From Mesorhizobium xinjiangense (lineage in GTDB: Bacteria > Pseudomonadota > Alphaproteobacteria > Rhizobiales > Rhizobiaceae), in NCBI RefSeq assembly GCF_009749525.1, contig NZ_WOAC01000010.1, positions 1-64,000 on the forward strand: a stretch of 64,000 nucleotides of DNA, in the 5' to 3' direction. Positions 45,001 to 54,504 of this stretch are shown here, piece after piece. The notes under the pieces are model-generated. The model had not been told where the DNA came from, searched no databases, and saw only the letters and a list, made by a program, of their open reading frames with translations. The translations under genes were made by a program, and so were the position numbers. Within the stretch, counting starts at the first letter, position 1. Each line of letters begins with the position of its first letter.

Positions 45001-46311
45001 TTATTGATGGTCGTGAGCGCCTTCCCGGACCGGATTGCGCGCCAGGAACACCCGGACGAACAGAAACACCAGCGCCATGCCGATCGCGCCAAGGACGACG
45101 ATGAGGGGGTCGGATTGCCACTTCATCGCGGCGAAGGCGGCCAGCACCACGGCATCGAGGGCGATGGCCGTCAGCAACACCCAACCCCGAGCGCCGATTT
45201 CCTCGCGCAGATGCCGGAACACGCCGAAGTGGATGATCATGTCCATCACCAGATAGAAGAAGGCCCCGAGCGAGGCGATGCGGCTGAGGTCGAAGAAGAC
45301 CGTCAGGAAGCCCGCGATCACGACTGTGTAGACGAGCGTGTGGTCCTTGATAGTGCCCGGCATCCCGAAATGGCTGTGCGGGATCATCTTCATGTCCGTC
45401 AGCATCGCCAGCATCCGCGAGACCGCGAACACGCTGGCGATCAAACCCGAGGCAGTGGCCACCAGCGCCAGCGCCACCGTCAGGTAGAAGCCGATCTGCC
45501 CGAGGGCGGGCTGGGCCGCTTCAGCCAGCGCATAGTCCTTCGCCGCCACGATGCGGTCGAGCGGCAGGCTGGAGCCGACGGCGAAGGCGACCAGCAGATA
45601 GACGACGACGCAGATGGCGATGGACAGGACGATGGCCCGGCCCACATTGCGGTGCGGGTCGGTGACCTCGGCGCCGCTGTTGGTGATGGTCGTGAACCCC
45701 TTGAAGGCGAGGATGGACAGCGCGAGCGACGCGACGAACCCGCTTGCGCTAGAATCTCCGACCGACGCCTCGAACGAGATGCCGCTGGCCCACAGACCGG
45801 CCGCCCCGAACAGCGCGATGCCGCCCACCTTGAGAACAGCCATGACGATGGACAACAGCCCGACCGACCGGCTGCCCGAGACGTTCACGAGCCAGGCGAG
45901 GACGATCAGCCCGACGCCGAGGATTGGCACCAGCACGCTGTCCGGATCGCCGCCAAATGCCCGCAGCGTGTAGGTGCCGAACGTGCGCGCGACGAGGCTT
46001 TCGTTGATGACCATCGACAGTGCCATCAGAAGAGCGGCGCCCGCCGCGACCGTCGTCGGCCCGTATGCTTTCTTCAGGATCATCCCGATGCCGCCCGCAG
46101 AGGGATAGGCGTTCGACATCTTGATGTAGGTATAGGCGCTGAACGCAGTCACGATGGCGCCCACGACGAACGAGAGCGGGAAGAGCGGCCCGGCAAGCTC
46201 GGCGATCTGTCCGGTCAAGGCGAAGATGCCCGCGCCGATCATCACACCCGTTCCCATGGCCAGCGCGCCAGGAAGGGTAATGCTGTTCCTCTCGTAATCG
46301 CTTTTCGTCAT
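45001..46311 (-). CDS. APC-superfamily permease
   Basis: A 436-residue transporter with about twelve membrane helices. The first-helix motif GTGVMIGAGIFALTGQ and the NSGAEVTDPHRNVGRAI loop are typical of amino acid-polyamine-organocation permeases. The C-terminus is short and His-rich (EGAHDHQ). Substrate is unknown; amino acid uptake as part of metal stress is a guess. The ATG at 46311 overlaps the TVP38 stop (ATGA). Its 3' end lies 68 bp from copA. Confidence 0.87.
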   Translation of the reverse strand: MTKSDYERNSITLPGALAMGTGVMIGAGIFALTGQIAELAGPLFPLSFVVGAIVTAFSAYTYIKMSNAYPSAGGIGMILKKAYGPTTVAAGAALLMALSMVINESLVARTFGTYTLRAFGGDPDSVLVPILGVGLIVLAWLVNVSGSRSVGLLSIVMAVLKVGGIALFGAAGLWASGISFEASVGDSSASGFVASLALSILAFKGFTTITNSGAEVTDPHRNVGRAIVLSIAICVVVYLLVAFAVGSSLPLDRIVAAKDYALAEAAQPALGQIGFYLTVALALVATASGLIASVFAVSRMLAMLTDMKMIPHSHFGMPGTIKDHTLVYTVVIAGFLTVFFDLSRIASLGAFFYLVMDMIIHFGVFRHLREEIGARGWVLLTAIALDAVVLAAFAAMKWQSDPLIVVLGAIGMALVFLFVRVFLARNPVREGAHDHQ

Positions 46312-46982
46312 GAATTTTCCTTTTCCGGCCTTCTCCGCATCGCCACCCAGAGCAGCGGCAAGCCCGTCACAAGGCCGAGGCCGAGAACTGCCCAAGTCGC
46401 CCGGCCGAGGTCTCCGCTCACCGCTTCCCCGCCGAAATGGGCGAGCAGGAAGCTTGCCGGGACAATGCCGACCAGTGTCGCGACGGCGAACCGCCAGGCG
46501 TGCAGACGGCTGAGTCCGGCCGCATAGCTGATCATGTCGAAGGATACGAAGGGCATCAGGCGGCTGGCAAAGACCGTCGCCGTCAACGCGGTCTGCGACC
46601 CGAGCAGCCCGGCATCGACACGGTCACCGAATACGCGCCGCAAGACGTCGTGCCCCAGAACCCGCGCGAGGCCGAACGCGATGAGCGCGCCGAGTTCCGC
46701 GCCGATCACGACCTGCACCGTCCCCCACAGATGTCCGTAGGCCGCCCCGGCGGCCAACGCGATGGGCGCGCTCGGGATCGGGCTGGCTACGACCGCGATG
46801 GTCATGAGCGTGACGATCAGGACCGGCCCCCAGAGACCCGCGCGCGCGACAAGCAGTTCGAGCGCCTCACGGTTCGGCACGCCGCGCGCATCGGCGAACA
46901 CCGACGGCGCGAACAGCCACGCACCGAGCAACCCGATCCCGAGGATCGCCAGCCCCGCGAGAATGGCGGTGCGCAGGCTCAT
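46308..46982 (-). CDS. TVP38/TMEM64 (DedA-like) membrane protein
   Basis: A 224-residue membrane protein of the VTT/SNARE-associated group. It has an N-terminal helix, a re-entrant region (VVASPIPSAPIALAAGAAYG), a cytoplasmic helix, and the conserved SRLMPFVSFDMISYAAGLSR segment. Such proteins are found with mercury and copper resistance genes but the substrate is not settled. ATG 46982 lies 1 bp past the DUF302 stop. It is coupled to the APC permease. Confidence 0.88.
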   Translation of the reverse strand: MSLRTAILAGLAILGIGLLGAWLFAPSVFADARGVPNREALELLVARAGLWGPVLIVTLMTIAVVASPIPSAPIALAAGAAYGHLWGTVQVVIGAELGALIAFGLARVLGHDVLRRVFGDRVDAGLLGSQTALTATVFASRLMPFVSFDMISYAAGLSRLHAWRFAVATLVGIVPASFLLAHFGGEAVSGDLGRATWAVLGLGLVTGLPLLWVAMRRRPEKENS

Positions 46983-46983
46983 C

Positions 46984-47370
46984 TCAGATCGCCGCGACGG
47001 CCTTCGCCAGAAGTTCGCGTACATCGCCCGCGAGTGCCGTCAAATCGGCGTTCTCGATCGCCTGCATCGACGCCACCGGGTCGATGGCGCTGACCTCGAC
47101 GCCGCCCTCGACCTCGCGCAGGATCACGTTGCAGGGCAGCATCGCGCCCACCCGAGGTTCGATCCCGATCGCCTGATGCGCCATCTTCGGATTGCAGGCG
47201 CCAAGGATGCGATAGGCCGGCATCTCGACATCGAGCTTCTTCTTCATCGTCGCTTTGACGTCGATCTCGGTCAGGACACCGAAGCCATGGTCCGCCAGAG
47301 CTGCTCGCGCGCGCTCATCGACATCGTCGATACCGGTGTCCGGGATCATGCGATTGATTGTGTAAGCCAT
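46984..47370 (-). CDS. DUF302 family protein
   Basis: A 128-residue soluble protein with the DUF302 core: LTEIDVKATMKKKLDVEMP, then ILGACNPKMAHQAIGIEPRV and LPCNVILREVEGG. The two Cys and nearby Met could bind metal, but a function is not established. It is frequent in metal-resistance loci beside multicopper oxidases. The ATG at 47370 has a clear GAGAGGTCC upstream region, and the gene is 17 bp past the small membrane gene. Confidence 0.9.
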   Translation of the reverse strand: MAYTINRMIPDTGIDDVDERARAALADHGFGVLTEIDVKATMKKKLDVEMPAYRILGACNPKMAHQAIGIEPRVGAMLPCNVILREVEGGVEVSAIDPVASMQAIENADLTALAGDVRELLAKAVAAI

Positions 47371-47386
47371 TGAGAGGTCCTTTCAC

Positions 47387-47503
47387 TTATTTTCGAAGGT
47401 ATTTGATCAGCGCCGCTATGGCCAAAACCACCAGCGCGAGGATCAGCAGGCCGAAGAGCCAGCCGAACCCCATTCCGGAGCCCATGTCGTTCCAGTTCAT
47501 CAT
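47387..47503 (-). CDS. Small membrane protein (38 residues) of the copper operon
   Basis: A 38-residue frame starting MMNWNDMGSGMGFGWLFG, with one helix rich in Leu/Ala/Val and a basic end (IKYLRK). AGGAGGATGAG precedes the ATG pair at 47503 and 47500, which is a very strong site. Short Met-rich single-span proteins of this kind are common beside alphaproteobacterial multicopper oxidase genes. It may bind copper at the membrane, but this is inferred. Confidence 0.78.
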   Translation of the reverse strand: MMNWNDMGSGMGFGWLFGLLILALVVLAIAALIKYLRK

Positions 47504-47627
47504 CTCATCCTCCTGATTTTCACCCGTAGGGTGCGCCTTTTGACCGGCCCTCACGACAACATGGGGCAGGACAGCATAGGATCGGTACCGGGACGTCGGG
47601 GCGCCCTGTCCGGACGCCCCACCCGGG

Positions 47628-49139
47628 TCAGGCTGATGCCGTGACCGCGAACTCGGTCATCATGCCGATCGCAAGGTGCGGCATGTGATGGCAATGCAGC
47701 ATCCAGCGCGCAGCCTCGCCGGCGTCGAGGGCGACATCGACCATCGACATCGGCGGCACGTGAACCGTGTCGCGCAGAGCCCCGGCGACGCGCCGCCCGT
47801 TCAGCCCGACGACCTGGAACACATGCCCGTGCAGATGCATCGGGTGGGCCATCATCGACATGTTGTGGAACGACAGCACGACCCGCTTGCCGCTGCGCGC
47901 GATGATCGGCTGGTGCTGGCCCCAGATCGCCCCATTGATCGTCCAGACATAGGGCTGCATCGAGCCGCCCAGCATCAGAACATGGCTGCGGTCCACAGGT
48001 CGATCCGGCAGGGCATCCAGCGCAATGAGGCGCGCCTCCTGCGCAAAATCGGTGTCGAAAGCGGGGGCTTCGGACTCCGCCATGGCATCCAGGCGCCGGA
48101 CCTCGGCACCCCGCGAGGCAAGGATCAGGCCGGTGCGCTCCCGCGCGCCTTCGCGCAGGGCGAGGACCGGCCAGGAGCCGCTTTCGTTCGGCAGGTCGAT
48201 CTCGATGTCCAGCCGCTGGCCCATCGCCAGCCCGAACCGCGTGCCCGGGACAGGCTGGACGGCGTGCCCGTCCACCGCGACAAGTCGCGCCTCTGCTCCA
48301 CCGGTTTCGATCCAGAACACCGTTGCCGCGGCGGCATTGATGACCCGAAGCCGGATGCGCCCGCCACGCTCGACCTGCACCACCTCCGGGTCCGACAGGG
48401 TCCGGTCGTTGGCGAGATAGGCGTCCCAGTCATAATCGTTCAGGTCCATGGCCATGCCGCCCATCATCCCGCCCATACCGGACATGTTGCCCATCGGCAT
48501 GCCGCCCATGGCGCCATGATTCATGCCCTGCATCGCCCCCACGCCTCCCATGGGCGCGCCTTGCTCGGGCTGCGCAGAGGGACCGGCGCCATCGCCGACA
48601 TGACCCCCGCTGATCTCCGCCAACACTTCCTCGGGGGCCCTGAAGGAGAAGTCATGCAGGAACATCACGACCTCCTGCCGGTCGGCGAGGATATCCTCTT
48701 GCGAGCGCACGATCAGCGGCGCGGCCAGCAGCTGCATTTCCTGGGTAGGTACGTGGCTGTGCATCCAGTGTGTGCCCGGCCGCGCCTCGAAATCGTAGGA
48801 TCGGGTCTCGCCCGCCGCGAGTAGCGGCATCGGCATGTCCGGCACACCATCCTGCGCATTTGGTGGAATCTGGCCGTGCCAGTGGATTATCGTGCCCACG
48901 TCGAGATCGTTGGTCAGATCGACACGGAACTTCTGGCCGGGCTCGAGGACAAGTCCCTGACCGCCGGGACCGGCAAGACCGAAGACCGTGGCCGCGCGCC
49001 CGTTAATGTCGAGCGTCCGGGTTGCAGCGATGAGGCTGATTGGGGCCACGGTCTGCGCGAAGGCAAGACGGGGCATGTGTGCAGCGCCAATGGCGGCAGC
49101 ACTTGCGGCGAGAAAGCCGCGTCGCGAAAGGGTGTTCAT
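47628..49139 (-). CDS. Multicopper oxidase (CopA/CueO type)
   Basis: A 503-residue periplasmic oxidase with a twin-arginine signal (SRRGFLAASAAAIGAAH, about residues 5-21). Copper-site motifs are in the usual order: IIHWHGQIPP, THWMHSHVPTQE, HPMHLHGHVFQVVG and WMLHCHHMPHLAIGM. A Met/Gly-rich loop with repeated MGGM units (about residues 200-235) is typical of cuprous oxidases. It should oxidise Cu(I) in the periplasm. It belongs to the minus-strand copper run and follows the Cys/His-rich gene by 72 bp. Confidence 0.94.
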   Translation of the reverse strand: MNTLSRRGFLAASAAAIGAAHMPRLAFAQTVAPISLIAATRTLDINGRAATVFGLAGPGGQGLVLEPGQKFRVDLTNDLDVGTIIHWHGQIPPNAQDGVPDMPMPLLAAGETRSYDFEARPGTHWMHSHVPTQEMQLLAAPLIVRSQEDILADRQEVVMFLHDFSFRAPEEVLAEISGGHVGDGAGPSAQPEQGAPMGGVGAMQGMNHGAMGGMPMGNMSGMGGMMGGMAMDLNDYDWDAYLANDRTLSDPEVVQVERGGRIRLRVINAAAATVFWIETGGAEARLVAVDGHAVQPVPGTRFGLAMGQRLDIEIDLPNESGSWPVLALREGARERTGLILASRGAEVRRLDAMAESEAPAFDTDFAQEARLIALDALPDRPVDRSHVLMLGGSMQPYVWTINGAIWGQHQPIIARSGKRVVLSFHNMSMMAHPMHLHGHVFQVVGLNGRRVAGALRDTVHVPPMSMVDVALDAGEAARWMLHCHHMPHLAIGMMTEFAVTASA

Positions 49140-49211
49140 GGTCGTCTCCTCGGGAGATCCGTCCCGTTCATCAATGCCGATGGGACGCCGCGGGCGTCGG
49201 CCCGGGCGCGA

Positions 49212-49568
49212 TCAGAGGAGACGGAACTTGGGAGGTCGTTCGTTCAGTCCTGGCGCATGGCCGACGTGGCTTGCCTCGGGCGGGAAGTCATGTCGGGAAG
49301 GCACGTACTCTTGTCCGGTTTTCGCGCTCGGAAACGGCAGGAAGGCCGTGAAACCGGCGCAGACGAACCCGCACATGCCGGTGTCGGCGGTGCCGCAATG
49401 AAGCTGGTCAGCACAGGAGCGTTCGCTGTCATCGGTGACGTGCATCATCTCGCTGACATGAACTACATGATCCTGCCCGGCACTCATGCGCACGGTATGC
49501 GCCGGAGTCATCGTTGTGACCACAGCGATCGCGAGCAAGGCAAACATGGTGACGAAGCGATCGATCAT
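49212..49568 (-). CDS. Cys/His-rich secreted hypothetical protein upstream of the oxidase
   Basis: A 118-residue protein with a signal peptide of about 23 residues, then a His/Met-rich stretch (HVVHVSEMMHVTDDSERS), several cysteines (CADQLHCGTADTGMCGFVC) and a Pro/Arg-rich tail. It resembles the short DUF2946-like or CopB-like proteins next to copper oxidase genes. A role in periplasmic copper binding is likely but unproven. It is the first gene of the run, and its promoter must lie in 49569-49670. Confidence 0.7.
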   Translation of the reverse strand: MIDRFVTMFALLAIAVVTTMTPAHTVRMSAGQDHVVHVSEMMHVTDDSERSCADQLHCGTADTGMCGFVCAGFTAFLPFPSAKTGQEYVPSRHDFPPEASHVGHAPGLNERPPKFRLL

Positions 49569-49669
49569 CTCTTAGTAGATAGGCTCTGGTCACGACAATG
49601 TCCATTGGATCGAGCCACTGGTGACTGCCGGCCGTGGTCAGCGGAGTGTACATTTATGCTGCGAAAAGC

Positions 49670-49746
49670 CGAGAGAATAGTCGGAGCCTGTAGCGTATAT
49701 CCGGTAGGTGTGGGGATTGGCGGTATCGGTCCCTAGACTCGATACC
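49670..49746 (+). repeat. Right copy of 77-bp direct repeat flanking the metal module
   Basis: Same orientation and length as 41814-41890, about 89 percent identical by eye. The two copies bracket 7.8 kb containing all eight metal-related genes. It lies 101 bp upstream of the first gene of the module. Confidence 0.75.
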
Positions 49747-50074
49747 CTAACGTTGTATCTCCTACGCTGGAGCACGCCAGAGCGACATCATCCTCCTCGG
49801 CCGAGCTGACCTAAACGCTACTTCCGCAGCCGGACCCGCAGATAACTGCTTCGCGCCCTCATGTCGGCCATAGGGGCAAACTTTGCCTCCACCCGGAAGC
49901 AGACTTCGGGGTTGACCATGCTGCAGGTTGTGGTCGCCGAAATAAGCGACACTGGTCCAATCGGCACTGTCGACCCCACCGCGACTTTTTCCAATATTGC
50001 GCAGCCGTTCATTGAGGCCTTCTTGTGCGCCTTTCAGTCGTCAACCGGCTTCCGCTGTTCCTGCGCGCTTCAAT
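49747..50074. other. Region without a supported gene
   Basis: About 330 bp between the right repeat and the methyltransferase. A minus-strand frame of 64 codons (49818-50012) has fairly protein-like composition and ends SSYLRVRLRK. It lacks a ribosome site and may be the remnant of a gene interrupted by the module. No function is assigned. Confidence 0.35.
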
Positions 50075-50911
50075 TCAAAGCCGGTTCGCAACCATGATCA
50101 CCGGGTCGATTTGCTCGGCCTCAAGTGCCTGGAGATAGTTGGCGAACTTCTCAGGCGAATTCCGCCCGGTCAGCAAATGCAGTCCGAGCGGTGGCGGGCC
50201 TCCTGCCTTTGCCGCCTTGGCAAAGGCCTCACGGAAGAACGAGATGGCGAAAGCACGCTGGCTTTCCTCCCTGTGAATTTTGAACCCCGCCGCCGCAAGG
50301 AGATCCCGTGTCTCGGCTGGTGTTTTGAGAAAGCTCGTCGTCTCCATTTCCGCCCAGGGCACGGGATAGACCATGCCTGGTGCCGGCCCTTTCATAACGT
50401 CGAACACGCACAGCGGCGCGCCGGGTCGCAACACGCGGGCAAGCTCGTCGTAGAAGCCCGCCCGATCGGAAATGTTCATGGCAACATGGAACGTAACGGC
50501 GGCATCGAACGCGCCGGCGGCAAAGGGCATTGCGAGCACGCTGCCTGCATGAAATGTACAGGCTCCGTCGAGATTCATCCGCGCGGTCAATGTCTCAGCC
50601 ACCTCAATATATTCGGGCGTGAGGTCAATGCCAGTAACGCGGCAGCCGTGCTCCCTTGCCAGCACCCGCACCGTCCCACCGATGCCGCAGCCGGCGTCGA
50701 GCACGTGCATGCCGGCCACGATGGGCATCATGCCGAGCGCCTTAAGTGTTGTGATCCGGCCGGCCGTATGAAACTCGTCCACCGGAGCAAGTTGCTCCGG
50801 CGCGGGGCGGGCCGAGTCTCCTCCCGCCGCTTCAAGTCCTGCCAGGATGGCTTCTAGCAGCCCTCGTCTGCCGTAGTGGGCCGTGACAGCGTCTTCCAGA
50901 TTGTGTTTCAT
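50075..50911 (-). CDS. Class I SAM-dependent methyltransferase
   Basis: A 278-residue methyltransferase with motif I VLDAGCGIGGTVRVLA near residue 72, acidic loop GIDLTPEYIEVAE, and post-motif LARVLRPGAPLCVFDVMK. The overall layout is like small-molecule methyltransferases of the sarcosine/dimethylglycine type, but the substrate is unknown. ATG 50911 gives a natural N-terminus; longer in-frame starts are not supported. It is divergent from the HxlR gene. Confidence 0.85.
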   Translation of the reverse strand: MKHNLEDAVTAHYGRRGLLEAILAGLEAAGGDSARPAPEQLAPVDEFHTAGRITTLKALGMMPIVAGMHVLDAGCGIGGTVRVLAREHGCRVTGIDLTPEYIEVAETLTARMNLDGACTFHAGSVLAMPFAAGAFDAAVTFHVAMNISDRAGFYDELARVLRPGAPLCVFDVMKGPAPGMVYPVPWAEMETTSFLKTPAETRDLLAAAGFKIHREESQRAFAISFFREAFAKAAKAGGPPPLGLHLLTGRNSPEKFANYLQALEAEQIDPVIMVANRL

Positions 50912-50978
50912 CACTATCTCCCTGAAACGTGCTTGCGAAGGTCGATATGCGCACCGTGAACTCGGCATGCTTGGTTGG

Positions 50979-50999
50979 AAACTCCACAAATTGTAGTTT
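50979..50999. promoter_or_regulatory. Inverted repeat in the methyltransferase/HxlR promoter
   Basis: AAACT (50979-50983) and AGTTT (50995-50999) flank an AT-rich centre (CCACAAATTGT). The element is in the 133-bp gap between the divergent genes. It is a plausible HxlR-type operator. Confidence 0.45.
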
Positions 51000-51044
51000 G
51001 GCGGGCGACGAAGATGTGCCACGTCAGCTCCGGGAGGGACAGCG

Positions 51045-51734
51045 ATGAAGCGTTACGCGCAATTTTGCCCCGTGGCCAAAGCAGCTGAATTGTTTTGTGA
51101 ACGATGGACCCCGCTCATCATTCGCGACTTGGCCTGGGGCTCGACCCGTTTTTCTGAATTGCAGCGCGGTGTGCCGCTGATGTCACCGACGCTTCTGTCG
51201 CGGCGGCTGAAGCAGCTTGAGGCAGAAGGGGTGGTGGAACGGCGGCCGCAGGCGAACCGCAGGGGCTGGACCTATCATCTGACGGAGGCCGGGCGCGAGT
51301 TCATTCCACTCATCGATACGCTCGGCGTTTGGGGCCAACGCTGGACTCGGCGCGATCTGGCTGACAACGAGATGAATCTTGGCCTGCTTCTGTGGTCGAT
51401 CGAAAGACGCGCTAAAGCCAACGCCTTCGGCAAGTATCCCGCCGTGGTCCGCCTTGCTTTCACCGATCTGCCCGCCGGACAGAACATATGGTGGTTTGTC
51501 AATCAGGATGGGCATTGCGAGCTCTGCCTCGATGATCCGGGATTTGAAGTCGATCTTTACCTGAGTTGCACGCTGCCGGATATGATCCGCATCGTTAGAG
51601 GTGATCTGCCGCTCAAAGAGGCCCTCGCAAGTGAGCGGCTGGAGGCGATCGGTACATCTGCGGCAAGACGGCGTCTGACCGCCTGGCTGAACCTCAGCCC
51701 ATTAACTGGCGTGAAATCCGTCCACACGCGCTAG
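51045..51734 (+). CDS. HxlR-family transcriptional regulator with SCP2-like tail
   Basis: A 229-residue regulator. The HxlR winged helix spans about residues 8-100: CERWTPLIIRDLAWGSTRFS, then LSRRLKQLEAEGVVERR and the YHLTEAGREF wing. The remaining 120 residues look like the SCP2/sterol-transfer-like domain found in long HxlR proteins, which may bind a lipophilic ligand. It probably represses the divergent methyltransferase gene. Confidence 0.88.
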   Translation: MKRYAQFCPVAKAAELFCERWTPLIIRDLAWGSTRFSELQRGVPLMSPTLLSRRLKQLEAEGVVERRPQANRRGWTYHLTEAGREFIPLIDTLGVWGQRWTRRDLADNEMNLGLLLWSIERRAKANAFGKYPAVVRLAFTDLPAGQNIWWFVNQDGHCELCLDDPGFEVDLYLSCTLPDMIRIVRGDLPLKEALASERLEAIGTSAARRRLTAWLNLSPLTGVKSVHTR

Positions 51735-52092
51735 CGCCTGGCATTGCGCCCCAATTTTCGGTTGTTCGAAATCTCTTCAATGCCGACCTCCCGTCCCACC
51801 CTCTGCCACTGGTGACGATAAGGGAAGGACCGTATTGGGCGTGCTCGTGACCTCAGTCCCAGTAGTTCGAAGGTCGGTAATCGCCGTCGCGAACTCGGAA
51901 CTCGCCCGTCCGCAGTCGGCCCCGATCAGAAGTCAGAAGGAAGTCGAGGTCGATTTGCATCCCGCGACTGATGTAGTGCAACATCGGAGCGGTGGTTTGG
52001 GATTCCGCTTCCACCAGAAACCACAGCGCTAGCAGGCTTGCAAAGGCAGCACCGGATCCCCAGCAAAACGCTCAACGCTGTGGGAGGCCCTA
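51735..52092. other. Region without a gene
   Basis: 358 bp between the HxlR gene and the small genes of the SIR2-HerA operon. No coding frame, strong hairpin or repeat could be supported. Confidence 0.4.
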
Positions 52093-52323
52093 CTAGGCTG
52101 AGAATTTCACGCTCACACCGCGCTGCCGAAAATAGGCCTGCATCATCTTGCGTCCCGAGCGGTTGTTTTGTGCTAGCTTAGTCGGATCGAAAACTGCTTC
52201 TTTGACGCCCTCCCGGGCCATTGCTAGCCTAAGGGCCGCTATGTGTTTGTCGACGTCCGCGTTGTCTGATTGGAGAGATGCATAAATGTTGTCGATCGCT
52301 TCGGTTACAGTCGGCTCGCTCAC
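52093..52323 (-). CDS. Small hypothetical protein, last gene of the SIR2-HerA operon
   Basis: A 76-residue protein, MSEPTVTEAIDNIYASLQSD at the N-terminus and a basic C-terminal half (NNRSGRKMMQAYFRQRGV). It is helical and soluble, with no known domain. The GTG at 52323 overlaps the stop of the previous gene (GTGA) and has GAGGGAG upstream, so coupling is likely. It may be an accessory of the defence pair or a separate small gene. Confidence 0.6.
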   Translation of the reverse strand: MSEPTVTEAIDNIYASLQSDNADVDKHIAALRLAMAREGVKEAVFDPTKLAQNNRSGRKMMQAYFRQRGVSVKFSA

Positions 52324-52619
52324 GGTTTGACTCCCTCGCCTTCAGACTGACCGGCTACCACAAATTGGCGGATGGACCCACCGCAGGACCGCAAGTGATC
52401 ATCAGCATATGCGCACCGCATGGCCTCGTCGTTGTTCTGCTTCTTCCCGCATAGCCGCAAATCGATTTCCGCTTTCAGCGTGCCACCATTCTCGTGTAAT
52501 GTCCCGGATTGGGGTGGTGTGCGGACTGGCGACTTGCGGGGAGCGGTCGTCGAAAGCGGACCTTCTGCTGAACGTCGCCATGTCCCGCTCCGGCCCAAAG
52601 CTGGCTCTGAGAGGTCCAT
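52320..52619 (-). CDS. Small hypothetical protein downstream of HerA
   Basis: A 99-residue frame from ATG 52619, beginning MDLSEPALGRSGTWRRSAEG, to TGA at 52320. The frame is open further upstream into herA, but that part has shadow composition. The C-terminal half (DEAMRCAYADDHLRSCGGSI) is the most protein-like. The overlap with the next GTG supports the reading frame. No family is recognised. Confidence 0.45.
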   Translation of the reverse strand: MDLSEPALGRSGTWRRSAEGPLSTTAPRKSPVRTPPQSGTLHENGGTLKAEIDLRLCGKKQNNDEAMRCAYADDHLRSCGGSIRQFVVAGQSEGEGVKP

Positions 52620-52683
52620 TTTCCTCCTTGTCGCCGAGGATGGATCGAAACGACAGCAGTCGTTCGAATCCGATCGGACTCGA

Positions 52684-54504
52684 TCAGGCAGGGATGATGT
52701 CCTGAAATCTGGTTGTTGCGCTTTTCGGCTGCAGCGCCTCTTCGAGAGGCTTGATCGCAAGTTTCAACGGCATCTGCCCCGCCATGCCGCTGAATATACA
52801 GGTTCCGGTGGGTAGCGTGGGGATGGACTCCTCGGTGATCTTGTCGATGTACGACACGGCACTCGCTATCGATTGCAGATCCTTTTGATTGATCAGCCGA
52901 TGGATAAAGTAATTGTGGGCCTGAGAGGTGATGGTATGAGAGATATCGTTAGGCCGTTGGCTGGAGATCGTTACGAACACGCCGAACTTGCGCCCTTCCT
53001 TGATAATCTCCTCGAAGGTCTCAAGTCGGTAATCCTTCCAGCTCTCAGCTTCACGGAATGACTCGCGCGACAGGATGTTGTGCGCCTCGTCGATAATGAT
53101 GTTAAGCGTGCGGTCGCCGCCAACCTTTTTGTGCTGTTCGTATATCTGCTTTGCAACGAGAAGAGGTATCGTCTTCTTCATCTCGAGATTGACATTACCC
53201 AGCGCAATAACCACGACGTTCTGATCGAACAGGTTGGCTTGGGTCGTATCGAACACCTTCGCAATGTCCGCCTGCTTGCTCCGAAGTTTATTGATAGCGG
53301 GCGCGATATGCTCATTCTGGGCCCTGTTCGAAAGCACGTCGCTTACTAGCTGGACATGGCAGAAGGCGATGAACAGATCGATTGCGTCCGTTGGAAACTG
53401 CAAATTATCGACGTGCTGGTAGACGGCAGTGGCGTTGATCGCGTCAGGATCAGACGCGAGATAATTCCCGTTGTGCATGTACGTCATGCTCTTGCCGTGC
53501 CACTCCAGATCTGCAAGCAGTTCGAACGGTTCCCCGTCGGCGCCAGTGGAGGGAAGGACATTCCGGAAGAAGTCGAACAATGCGTCAACGCGCACCTTTT
53601 CGGCCATCTGCAATGTCTGTTTTATTTGTGATCGCAAGATAGCTTGAAAGTAGGCGAGAGGGTTGCCCTTCTCGAGGGTGCGCTGCTGCAAGCCAAGCGC
53701 TCGTTTCAGGAAAGGCCGCTGCGTCTTCTCGGTTGCATCGGAGAGAATGCTGATAATTTCGATGTCCGACAGGCCTTCCGGCCCGATTGGTATTTTGTCG
53801 CCTGTGTCATTTCGCGTGGTAAGCTTGAGGACACGCTTGTGCGGAGTCAGACAATTGTCCCGTATATATTCGTTGTTGAAATCAAAAAGGATAATCTTGC
53901 TGCTAGCCGCGAACGCAGCCGCGTTGCGTGCGCGCATCTTTGCGATGAACTCCTGGTAGATCGTCGCAAGTGTGTTCGTTTTGCCGCTGCCGGTGTTCCC
54001 AAAGATCGCGATGTGACTGTTCATAAGCCCGTCAACAGGAAGGGCGATGTCATATCCCTCGTACTCAGACCGCGCGATATCCAGAGCAAGTCCGCTATTG
54101 CCGGTTAGGTTATGAACCTGATGGACTTTTGATTTTGTAAGCAGGAACGCTTCATTGCCGACCAGCGGCAATTCCTTCGTACCCCCAAAGAACGTACCGG
54201 AGCGGTCGAGAAACCCGACCAGCGAGACGGAAAGCACACGCTGCCCGCTTTTGTAGGCTATCTGCCGCACATTTCTGTCGTCTCCTTGCGCGTTCTCGCC
54301 CTCGACCTTTCCGATAAGGCTCAGAAATCCCTTCCGGATATCGACATAGCTGCCAACGGCAATGTTGCGGAGGATATCACCGTCGAAAAATAGCTCGGAT
54401 AGGTTCTTGTCTGTATCAACAGTTATGAAGATTTTTCGTCCCGTGACAGCCGTCACTTCGCCGACACGAAGGACCGCTTCTTCGGTCAGCCGGTCAGGCT
54501 CCAT
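52684..54504 (-). CDS. HerA-like ATPase of a SIR2-HerA defence system
   Basis: A 606-residue HerA/FtsK-type hexameric ATPase. An N-terminal HAS-barrel-like domain (about 1-130) precedes Walker A IFGNTGSGKTNTLA near residue 168, and Walker B LNIIIDEAHNILS near 470. A later segment FVTISSQRPNDIS and an arginine-finger region follow. In SIR2-HerA systems HerA assembles with the SIR2 protein and together they degrade NAD and/or DNA on phage infection. The gene overlaps the SIR2 gene by 11 bp. Confidence 0.9.
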   Translation of the reverse strand: MEPDRLTEEAVLRVGEVTAVTGRKIFITVDTDKNLSELFFDGDILRNIAVGSYVDIRKGFLSLIGKVEGENAQGDDRNVRQIAYKSGQRVLSVSLVGFLDRSGTFFGGTKELPLVGNEAFLLTKSKVHQVHNLTGNSGLALDIARSEYEGYDIALPVDGLMNSHIAIFGNTGSGKTNTLATIYQEFIAKMRARNAAAFAASSKIILFDFNNEYIRDNCLTPHKRVLKLTTRNDTGDKIPIGPEGLSDIEIISILSDATEKTQRPFLKRALGLQQRTLEKGNPLAYFQAILRSQIKQTLQMAEKVRVDALFDFFRNVLPSTGADGEPFELLADLEWHGKSMTYMHNGNYLASDPDAINATAVYQHVDNLQFPTDAIDLFIAFCHVQLVSDVLSNRAQNEHIAPAINKLRSKQADIAKVFDTTQANLFDQNVVVIALGNVNLEMKKTIPLLVAKQIYEQHKKVGGDRTLNIIIDEAHNILSRESFREAESWKDYRLETFEEIIKEGRKFGVFVTISSQRPNDISHTITSQAHNYFIHRLINQKDLQSIASAVSYIDKITEESIPTLPTGTCIFSGMAGQMPLKLAIKPLEEALQPKSATTRFQDIIPA